NCBI GenBank assembly: GCA_024681175.1
Contig: JAILBI010000294.1
Location: 1 to 5,830 of the forward strand
DNA from: Acholeplasmatales bacterium
GTDB taxonomy: Bacteria; Bacillota_I; Bacilli_A; Acholeplasmatales; Anaeroplasmataceae
Direction: 5' to 3'
DNA length: 5,830 nt
The notes under the pieces are model-generated. The model did not search any database. It had not been told where the DNA came from and was given only the letters and a program-made list of their open reading frames with translations. Every line of letters begins with the position of its first letter. The stretch's first letter is position 1. Below are positions 1-5,681 of this stretch, piece after piece. Position numbers and translations under genes: made by a program.

Positions 1-453
1 ATTAAATCAGATGTAGAAAAGAAGATTAAAAAGAGAATTGAAAAGAATGAAGAAAAGCAATCTCGTTTAGGCTTCTATCGTATTGGTGAATATTTAAAGA
101 CTGAACATAAATGGGAAAATTATTTATTTGTGTTCGTTTCAGTTGTTACATTAGTATTAGGCTGCTTAATTTTAAATGGTGCCTTAATTGTTAAAGATGA
201 TTTCCCATTAATTGGTGAGCATCCAAAGGTATTTGCGTGGATTTTAATTGGTCTTGCAACTGTTGCGTTAATATATGCTTTATATCCATTCTATAAGCCA
301 TGCTTCCCTGAATTTAGAAAGATTTCATGGTTAAAGGGTAAGGATTTCTTAAGAAATATTATTCGTACATTTGTATTTATTTTAGTTTTAACAGCGTTAT
401 TCATTTTATATGATAACTTCTTAGTAGGCTTATTAAAGCTTATTATTAAATAG
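1..453 (+). CDS. secE: Preprotein translocase subunit SecE, long three-helix form (5' end outside window)
   Basis: SecE is the small membrane subunit that clamps SecY in the protein-export channel. The frame is open from base 1 to the TAG at 451, giving 150 visible residues, so the true start lies upstream. The visible part opens with a very basic, Lys/Glu-rich cytoplasmic stretch (about 1-38). Hydrophobic segments follow at about 41-63 and 77-97. Next comes the conserved SecE core: an amphipathic stretch at 104-120 containing EFRKISW, which matches the family's E-x-x-K-V-x-W-P hinge except that Leu replaces Pro, and a final membrane helix at 122-145 ending in a short basic tail. Most Gram-positive SecE proteins are about 60 residues with one helix; this one has the three-helix layout of E. 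coli SecE. The identity rests on the C-terminal core and on nusG lying directly downstream (14-base gap), the classic secE-nusG pair. A GTG at 130 is internal and is not the start. Confidence 0.88.
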   Translation: MKSDVEKKIKKRIEKNEEKQSRLGFYRIGEYLKTEHKWENYLFVFVSVVTLVLGCLILNGALIVKDDFPLIGEHPKVFAWILIGLATVALIYALYPFYKPCFPEFRKISWLKGKDFLRNIIRTFVFILVLTALFILYDNFLVGLLKLIIK

Positions 454-467
454 AAAAGGAGTAAACT

Positions 468-1064
468 ATGGAAAATAAAATTAAATGGTTTATCGCAACA
501 ACTTATTCTGGTGATGAGGATTCAGTTCAACAAGCATTAGAAAGAAAAAGAGAAACATTAAATATGACTAGACTTCATAGAGTCTTAGTTCCTACATATG
601 TTGATTTTGTTAAAGATAAGCAAGGTCAATATAAATTAGATAAAAATAATCAAAAGAAGCAAAAGGTATATAAAAGATATCCTGGTTATATTTTCTTAGA
701 AATGGAAGTTGTTCCTTCAAAGGATTCTAAAAAATATGAAATGGATACTGATGACTGGTTCAATATCCGTAACACTCAAAATGTTACAGGCTTACTTGGC
801 TCTCATGGTCAAGGATCTAAGCCAGAACCTGTTCCACAAAGAGAAATGGATAAGATTTTAAAAGAATTAGGCTTATTTGAAGCACCAAAGATTGATCTTA
901 ACGCAGGTGATACTGTTGAAATTACATCTGGCGCATTCAAGGGTCAGATTGGTACTGTTTCAGCAATCAACCTTGAAAAAGAGATTGCAGTTGTAATGGT
1001 AGATATGTTTGGTCGTGCAACACCTAATGAATTAAAATTTGATGAATTTAAAAAGATTAATTAA
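468..1064 (+). CDS. nusG: Transcription elongation/antitermination factor NusG
   Basis: NusG binds the RNA polymerase clamp and modulates pausing, termination and coupling to Rho or the ribosome. The 198-residue product has the NGN domain at about 5-132: it opens with KWFIATTYSG, carries the hallmark PGYIFLEM at 72-79, then NTQNVTGLLG at 102-111 and PVPQREMDKIL at 121-131. The KOW domain occupies about 145-195, with AGDTVEITSGAFKGQIGTV at 146-164 and the family's MFGRATPNEL at 180-189. It is about 20 residues longer than B. subtilis NusG. The extra length appears to sit in Lys/Gln-rich and charged loops at about 48-68 and 82-95. The ATG is preceded by AAAGGAG at 455-461 with six bases of spacing. 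It follows secE in the same transcript and ends just before a strong terminator, so secE-nusG is a closed unit and the L11/L1 genes are not co-transcribed downstream. Confidence 0.96.
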   Translation: MENKIKWFIATTYSGDEDSVQQALERKRETLNMTRLHRVLVPTYVDFVKDKQGQYKLDKNNQKKQKVYKRYPGYIFLEMEVVPSKDSKKYEMDTDDWFNIRNTQNVTGLLGSHGQGSKPEPVPQREMDKILKELGLFEAPKIDLNAGDTVEITSGAFKGQIGTVSAINLEKEIAVVMVDMFGRATPNELKFDEFKKIN

Positions 1065-1065
1065 T

Positions 1066-1098
1066 TATTGGAGATTAAAAATCTCCAATATTTTTTTT
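1066..1098 (+). terminator. Intrinsic terminator of the secE-nusG unit
   Basis: A perfect 11-bp stem, TATTGGAGATT (1066-1076) with AATCTCCAATA (1080-1090), has a loop of three A and is followed at once by eight T (1091-1098). It begins two bases after the nusG stop codon. The stem-loop plus T-tract is textbook Rho-independent termination, and it separates nusG from the cyclic-di-GMP genes. Confidence 0.95.
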
Positions 1099-1128
1099 AT
1101 TTTTAATATTCGCATATTTTCATATTAC

Positions 1129-1157
1129 TTGACTAAAAATAGAAATTCATTTATAAT
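1129..1157 (+). promoter_or_regulatory. Sigma-A-type promoter for the EAL gene pair
   Basis: TTGACT (1129-1134) and TATAAT (1152-1157) are separated by exactly 17 bases, one mismatch from consensus overall. Transcription should start near 1164, leaving a leader of about 50 bases before the GTG at 1216. It lies between the nusG terminator and the sensor gene, so the EAL genes have their own promoter. No clear operator is seen beside it. Confidence 0.85.
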
Positions 1158-1165
1158 GATAAAAG

Positions 1166-1193
1166 AATAAAAAAGTGTTTTTTGTTTTTTATT
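1166..1193 (+). repeat. A/T-only inverted repeat in the leader of the sensor gene
   Basis: AATAAAAAA (1166-1174) is exactly complementary to TTTTTTATT (1185-1193), with a ten-base GTGTTTTTTG loop between. It starts at the predicted transcription start and would form a nine-pair A-U hairpin in the leader RNA. It is weak, has no G-C pairs and may be chance in such A/T-rich DNA. No role is assigned. Confidence 0.35.
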
Positions 1194-1202
1194 GTGCATT
1201 GT

Positions 1203-1208
1203 GGGAGG
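1203..1208 (+). promoter_or_regulatory. Shine-Dalgarno GGGAGG that fixes the start at GTG 1216
   Basis: GGGAGG lies seven bases upstream of GTG 1216. The longest reading frame opens at a TTG at 1192, but no ribosome binding site precedes that codon, only T-rich leader, and starting there would place this strong site inside the gene. The site is followed by CGCGC, which is locally GC-rich compared with the surrounding DNA. Confidence 0.85.
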
Positions 1209-1215
1209 CGCGCTT

Positions 1216-3765
1216 GTGAGAGTAAGGGATTTAAAATGGTATATTCTAGCCAGCCTTTTAATCATAGTCACATACGCTGCGATATCTGTAGCATACTTCT
1301 TATCTGTTAGAAGTGGTAAAGTATATCAAAGTATGAAGGCTATTGCTTATGAAGCAGATACAGCTTACAAAAATATATTAGAAGAAAAAATCGATTCATA
1401 TTATAAATTATATATTGAGGACACCAATGATTCTCTTACTAAAAGAGCAAAGGAAGAGAAAGAGGGTGCCATTTTTGAGGTTTGCTCAAACCAAAATGTT
1501 TTCGTATCTTATTTCCCAGAAGATGTAACTAAAAAGGTTACAATAGCAAGAAACTCTATTATTAACCCTAGTAACGATACAACAACTTCAGATGATGCAA
1601 ATTTCTATTTATTTTTACAAAAACCATCAGCTGGAAGTGAATATGCAGCATCTGGTATTTCAACATTAACAGTTCGTATGCCTTTAGAAAAGCTTATGGA
1701 AGATGTTAATAATGGTATTACAAATGATGATACAAAATATAATACAATTATATTTGATGATACAACACTTGGCTTAACAGCTTATACTTCATTTGAAGCA
1801 AAGGGCTATTCAACTGGTGTATATATTCAAGAAATCTTAGGCGATGGCTTTGCTGATATGTTTGAAGAGCAAGATGGCGAAAAGATTTTAAATAGAACAT
1901 TTACAATTGATGGTAAAGGCTATGTTGTTACAGCAAGACCTTTAGATGTTTATGTAAACCCAGCTAAAATGATTAATTCAACTGTTTCAGGATATAATTT
2001 TGCAACAGTTATCTCTACAGAAAATGTTATATTAGGTATTACATGGATTAGAAATCAAGCATTGATTTTCTATTTCGCAGGTGTATTTGCGATGATTGCC
2101 ATGTTTGTAGTTTTATTACTAGGCTGCAGAAAAGCATCTGTATTATTACGTGTAGACCGTCATGCAATCGAAAAAACAAAATCTATTGTTATTAGAATTG
2201 ATAATCAAGGTAATGTTATTTTCACAAATAAAACATTTAAAGAATTATATGGTGCAACACATTTAAATAATATTAATGAATTTATTGATGTAGAAACACA
2301 TGAAAATATCCTAGGCTCTGCAAAGGCTAATAGAGATTTTGAATGTGAGGTTGAAATTGATAGTGAAAAGCATTATCTACATCTAACACCTATATATTTA
2401 TTAAAATCATATTATTTAATGGGTACTGATATTACAACTCAATATAATCGTATGCAGCACTTAGAAACAATGTGTGGTAAGAATGAATATACACATTGTG
2501 ATAATGGCTTCATGTTAGAGAACCAATATCAAACAATATTAGAAAATTATTTAGCATATGATGTTGCGTTCACAGAATACAACATGGATAAATATGATGA
2601 AATTATCAACGTATTCGGTAGAACTAATTTCAATATCTTATTAAATCAAATTTATAACTTGTTAAAAGAAACTTATAAGGATTTCCAAATTTATCATGTA
2701 ACTGATTCAAAATTCATTGTTATTTATCCAAATACAGATATCAATGTAATTACTGAACAGGTTTCAAAATCATTAGAAGAATTTGAAAAACCATTTGAAG
2801 TAAAAGAAAATTCAATTTATGTATCTGTTAAGGTCGTAATTTTCAACTATAAGAGAAATGAATATGAAAAGGAAGGTGCTCCAAAGATCACTTATCCATT
2901 CATTAGAGAAAAGCTTGACCTTGCATACCGTAACATTTCAGAATTATCAAGTAAGCAATACTTAGTATATGAGCCAAGAATGGATTCAACAATTATGGCT
3001 GCAGATGAAATGGAAAAGGATATCGAAGAAGGTATTATCAAGAATGAATTCAAAATGTGGTTACAGCCACAATTTGATATCGTTTCAAATAAGGTATCTG
3101 GATTTGAAGCATTAATTAGATGGCAAAATCCAAAATATATTGATAAATCACCTGAAATATTCATCAAGCTTGCTGAACAACGTGGACATATGCTTGATAT
3201 CGGTAGAATCGTAATTACAGAATCATTTAAGCTTGCAAAGAAGCTTGAACCATATAATACACATGTTTCAGTTAACGTATCACCTGTCCAATTGTTACAG
3301 GTAGGATTCGTACAACAATTAATTGATCAATTCAACTCACTTGAATTAAAAGAGGGAAGCGTTGCAATTGAGATTACAGAAACATTGTTGATGGGTAACT
3401 ATAGATTAGTTAATGAAAAATTAAAAATCTTAAAGGATAGAGGCTTCCATATCCACCTTGATGATTTCTGTACAGGTTATTCATCAATGTTATATTTAAA
3501 GGATTTACCTGTTGATACAATTAAGATCGATAAGGAATTCACTAAATATATTACTAATAATAAGGTTAATGAAAATATCGTTAGAGCGTTATGTACACTT
3601 GGTAATTCATTAAATCTTGGAATCGTTTGTGAAGGTGTTGAAAGCGAAGAACAATCACAAATGGTTAAGAAGATGGGTTGTAGAACAATCCAAGGTTATT
3701 TAATCGGTAAGGCAATGCCTTATGAAGATGCAGTTAAATTAATTGAAAAGTACAACACAAAATAA
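1216..3765 (+). CDS. Membrane sensor with PAS-like, degenerate GGDEF and intact EAL domain: predicted cyclic-di-GMP phosphodiesterase
   Basis: EAL enzymes linearise cyclic-di-GMP to pGpG. This 849-residue protein (GTG start chosen from GGGAGG at 1203) has a membrane helix at about 8-30, an extracytoplasmic region of about 250 residues of unrecognised fold, a second helix at about 281-303, a PAS-like domain at about 320-410 ending in MGTDIT, a GGDEF-like domain at about 440-590 and EAL at about 600-845. The GGDEF domain is dead: its signature reads TDSKF (496-500) and the metal-binding Asp of DxD is Asn (NMD, 456-458). The EAL domain keeps E631 (in FEALIRW), N687, E719, D749, D750, K770, E806 and Q826. 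From N687 onward, their spacing equals that of the RocR catalytic residues. Loop 6 reads DDFCTGYSS, with Cys for the usual Gly. Seen: intact catalytic set. Inferred: an active phosphodiesterase at the inner face of the membrane, tuned by an external cue through the outer domain and the PAS-like domain. The cue cannot be named. It is first in a two-gene unit. Confidence 0.9.
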   Translation: MRVRDLKWYILASLLIIVTYAAISVAYFLSVRSGKVYQSMKAIAYEADTAYKNILEEKIDSYYKLYIEDTNDSLTKRAKEEKEGAIFEVCSNQNVFVSYFPEDVTKKVTIARNSIINPSNDTTTSDDANFYLFLQKPSAGSEYAASGISTLTVRMPLEKLMEDVNNGITNDDTKYNTIIFDDTTLGLTAYTSFEAKGYSTGVYIQEILGDGFADMFEEQDGEKILNRTFTIDGKGYVVTARPLDVYVNPAKMINSTVSGYNFATVISTENVILGITWIRNQALIFYFAGVFAMIAMFVVLLLGCRKASVLLRVDRHAIEKTKSIVIRIDNQGNVIFTNKTFKELYGATHLNNINEFIDVETHENILGSAKANRDFECEVEIDSEKHYLHLTPIYLLKSYYLMGTDITTQYNRMQHLETMCGKNEYTHCDNGFMLENQYQTILENYLAYDVAFTEYNMDKYDEIINVFGRTNFNILLNQIYNLLKETYKDFQIYHVTDSKFIVIYPNTDINVITEQVSKSLEEFEKPFEVKENSIYVSVKVVIFNYKRNEYEKEGAPKITYPFIREKLDLAYRNISELSSKQYLVYEPRMDSTIMAADEMEKDIEEGIIKNEFKMWLQPQFDIVSNKVSGFEALIRWQNPKYIDKSPEIFIKLAEQRGHMLDIGRIVITESFKLAKKLEPYNTHVSVNVSPVQLLQVGFVQQLIDQFNSLELKEGSVAIEITETLLMGNYRLVNEKLKILKDRGFHIHLDDFCTGYSSMLYLKDLPVDTIKIDKEFTKYITNNKVNENIVRALCTLGNSLNLGIVCEGVESEEQSQMVKKMGCRTIQGYLIGKAMPYEDAVKLIEKYNTK

Positions 3766-3806
3766 TGTGTTAGCAAATTATAAATTATAGTATAGGGGAT
3801 GAAAAT

Positions 3807-5483
3807 ATGGGTTTAGTATTTCTCATGAATAATGGTGCGGCAATACTTCTTACTTTCGTAGCAATATTCGTAACATTAGGTCTAGGATATTTATTCTTCT
3901 TCTTAATTAAGCGTAATATCGCTAAAGAAAAAGAAGAATCTGAAATTATCGTAGAAGATGCAATAACAAGAAGACAAATGGAAGATTCAATTAATCTATA
4001 TATTAAGAAGGTTGACCGTTTCGGTGCATTCACATTAATGTATGTAGATATTGATGGTTTCGCAGATTTAAATGAAGTATTTGGTCAAGAAGCTTGTGAT
4101 CAAATCTTAAAAGAAACTGCAACAAGAATCATAAGAGTACTTCCATATAAAGCATCTTTATGTAGATATCAAAATGATGAATTCTTAGTATATATTAAGG
4201 ATGAAGATAATAAATCAAGAATTGAAAAGATTGCAAACCAAATTAATGAAATTGTAAATTCACCTTACCAAATCCTAGTTGGTGAAACAATTACATTATC
4301 AGTATCAATTGGTATTGTAACATTCCCTATCGCAGGAGAAAATTTCCAAGACTTATATGCAAATCTTTTACTTACAACTTATGTATCTAAAAGAGATGGC
4401 GGAAACAAATTCACTGATTTCTATGCATCAATTAAAGAAGAAGAAACAGATAACATGGCTTACTTCCATGAAGTTAAGAGTGGTATCCAAAATAAAGAGT
4501 TCGTATTATATTGTCAGCCAATCGTTGATGTTAAGAACAACGAAATGCAAGGTGTTGAGTGCTTAATGCGTTGGAACCATCCAACTAAGGGTGTCCAAGC
4601 TCCAGCAACATTCTTAAGAGTCTTAGAGCAATCGGGAGATATTAAGTGGGTAGGTAACTGGGGTATTGAAGAAATCATTAGAATGCATAATGAATTTGCA
4701 AATAGATTCCCAACAGTTAGATTAAGATTCTCATTAAACTTATCTACTAAGCAGTTACTAGATCCAAATCTATCAACATCATTCATTGAAACAATTAAAA
4801 AAGCATCAGCTAAGCCTGAAGATTATATGCTAGAAATTTCAGACTTCATGATGCTTGAAAAAATCGCAGTTATCAAAACAAATATCTATAAGTTAAGAGA
4901 CTTCGGTTTCAAGATTGCAGTCGATGGCTTCGAGCTTGATGGTCAATCAGTTCAAGCAATTCAACGTACTCCAATCGATGTTATCAAGCTTGGTCGTGGC
5001 TTCTTAAAGGATGTTGAAAACAACTTCATGAAGGAACGTTTACTTGAAATATTAGTTAAGTTCGCAACTGAAAATAATAAGATGATTATTTCAGAGGGTA
5101 TCGAAACTGCAGAAATTTCTAAATATGTTAAGGAACAAAACGTATTCTATGAACAAGGTTATTTCTTCGGTAAGCCTATGAGTGAAGAAAACTTCGTTGA
5201 ATATTTAGACCGTCATGAATATCAAACATTATTATCTGATGTATCTGCATTAGAGGATACTGAAAATATCATGAGCATGGTTGATTCTGAAAAGAAGAAA
5301 AAGCAAGAAGAAGTTGAAAGAGCTAAAGCATTCGTTGAACAAAGCGAAGAAGATATGTCACCTGAGGAATTATTAAATAAGAGAGTTAATGAAACATTAG
5401 CTAAGAAAAATAATCCACAAGCACAAGAAAATACTGAGTCTGCAGAAGACTTATATGATGCAATAGAACAAGATGGCGAATAA
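3807..5483 (+). CDS. Membrane-anchored GGDEF-EAL protein with degenerate active sites: probable cyclic-di-GMP effector or partner
   Basis: The 558-residue product has one N-terminal membrane helix (about 9-34), a short charged linker, GGDEF at about 52-208, EAL at about 215-465 and a highly charged tail at about 470-558. The GGDEF signature is QNDEF (122-126): both glycines are lost, but the metal-site DIDGF (81-85), the DEF part and SVSIGI (165-170) remain, and no RxxD inhibitory site precedes it. The EAL domain keeps E251 (ECL instead of EAL), N311, E343, D373, K394, E430 and Q450, but the second Asp of the DD pair is G374. Loop 6 is unrecognisable (GFELDGQS in place of DFGTGYSS), and the usual ELTE motif is EISD (343-346). 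Loss of this metal-binding Asp and of loop 6 normally abolishes EAL catalysis, so binding without hydrolysis, or regulation of the upstream sensor, is the likelier role (inference). The ATG follows AGGGGATGA. It sits 41 bases after the sensor gene with no terminator between, so the two are probably co-transcribed. Confidence 0.87.
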   Translation: MGLVFLMNNGAAILLTFVAIFVTLGLGYLFFFLIKRNIAKEKEESEIIVEDAITRRQMEDSINLYIKKVDRFGAFTLMYVDIDGFADLNEVFGQEACDQILKETATRIIRVLPYKASLCRYQNDEFLVYIKDEDNKSRIEKIANQINEIVNSPYQILVGETITLSVSIGIVTFPIAGENFQDLYANLLLTTYVSKRDGGNKFTDFYASIKEEETDNMAYFHEVKSGIQNKEFVLYCQPIVDVKNNEMQGVECLMRWNHPTKGVQAPATFLRVLEQSGDIKWVGNWGIEEIIRMHNEFANRFPTVRLRFSLNLSTKQLLDPNLSTSFIETIKKASAKPEDYMLEISDFMMLEKIAVIKTNIYKLRDFGFKIAVDGFELDGQSVQAIQRTPIDVIKLGRGFLKDVENNFMKERLLEILVKFATENNKMIISEGIETAEISKYVKEQNVFYEQGYFFGKPMSEENFVEYLDRHEYQTLLSDVSALEDTENIMSMVDSEKKKKQEEVERAKAFVEQSEEDMSPEELLNKRVNETLAKKNNPQAQENTESAEDLYDAIEQDGE

Positions 5484-5500
5484 TCGTCGTAAAAAATTTG

Positions 5501-5529
5501 TTGACATCAAAAAAAAATTTATTTATAAT
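5501..5529 (+). promoter_or_regulatory. Consensus sigma-A promoter driving the riboswitch
   Basis: TTGACA (5501-5506) and TATAAT (5524-5529) are both perfect consensus hexamers with a 17-base A/T-rich spacer. The start of transcription is expected near 5536, just before the aptamer. It starts 17 bases after the stop of the upstream gene. Such a strong promoter suits a gene whose output is set later, by the riboswitch and terminator. Confidence 0.92.
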
Positions 5530-5537
5530 AATACCAA

Positions 5538-5612
5538 GATAAGAGCAAAGTAGCAGTAATGTTACGACGCAAAGCTATAGGGTTCATAATTTATGGACAG
5601 CCAGTTGCCTCC
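5538..5612 (+). promoter_or_regulatory. Cyclic-di-GMP-I (GEMM-I) riboswitch aptamer
   Basis: GEMM-I RNAs bind cyclic-di-GMP in a three-stem junction. The core elements occur in order. GAGCAAA (5543-5549) is the 5' strand of stem P1. GTAGCA/TGTTAC (5550-5555, 5560-5565) closes a GTAA loop of GNRA type. The highly conserved GACGCAAAGC is at 5566-5575. The second arm, 5573-5600, contains the TATAGGG receptor-like element and an inner TTCATA/TATGGA hairpin. CCAGTTGCC (5601-5609) gives the 3' strand of P1, TTGCCTC pairing with GAGCAA around a bulge. Aligning by eye to the Vc2 aptamer, G20, A47 and C92, which contact the ligand, correspond to G5545, A5572 and C5608. Retention of G20 argues for cyclic-di-GMP rather than cGAMP. 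It lies between cyclic-di-GMP genes and a membrane-protein gene. Stem boundaries are approximate. Confidence 0.93.
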
Positions 5613-5656
5613 TATATACTTGGTATTAAGTATTAAAACTAAGGGGCAATTTTTTT
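5605..5656 (+). terminator. Riboswitch expression platform: terminator overlapping aptamer stem P1
   Basis: TTGCCTC (5605-5611) pairs with GGGGCAA (5643-5649), seven pairs with one G-U, followed by seven T (5650-5656). The loop is large but holds a perfect six-pair hairpin, ATACTT/AAGTAT (5616-5621, 5628-5633). The 5' arm is the same strand that closes aptamer stem P1 and includes the C92 equivalent, so aptamer and terminator exclude each other. This implies that ligand binding blocks termination (ON switch); the logic is inference from geometry. It also offers the only terminator downstream of the EAL gene pair. Confidence 0.8.
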
Positions 5657-5681
5657 ATTTCATTGGGAAGGAGGGTTGCAA

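Noticed and set aside
130..453. GTG at 130 as the start of a 107-residue protein.
   Set aside because: The frame is open upstream to base 1 with sensible basic and hydrophobic sequence, and the GTG falls inside a membrane helix with no ribosome binding site.
1192..1215. TTG at 1192 as the start of the sensor protein, adding eight residues.
   Set aside because: No ribosome binding site precedes it, whereas GGGAGG lies seven bases before GTG 1216, and the resulting N-terminus leads directly into the membrane helix.
1158..1215. Possible second riboswitch in the leader of the sensor gene.
   Set aside because: The leader is only about 50 bases of mostly A/T sequence and has no aptamer core motif or terminator.
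2892..3167. Minus-strand open frame of 91 codons.
   Set aside because: It lies wholly within the PAS/GGDEF/EAL gene opposite conserved EAL coding sequence; it looks like a shadow with no independent signals.
3754..3771. Inverted repeat AACACA/TGTGTT across the stop codon of the sensor gene, as a possible terminator.
   Set aside because: It has only six pairs, mostly A-T, and no T-run follows; the next gene is 41 bases away with its own ribosome binding site, so co-transcription is more likely.
3743..3791. Possible promoter before the second EAL gene (TTGAAA with a TATAGT-like box).
   Set aside because: The spacing is far from 16-18 bases and such A/T-rich boxes are expected by chance here.
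3785..4033. Minus-strand open frame of 82 codons.
   Set aside because: It overlaps the start of the second EAL gene in antisense and has no recognisable protein features.
4357..4566. Plus-strand frame of 69 codons in another phase.
   Set aside because: It lies inside conserved GGDEF-EAL coding sequence and has no ribosome binding site.
4514..4786. Minus-strand frame of 90 codons.
   Set aside because: It is antisense to the conserved EAL domain, with no supporting signals.
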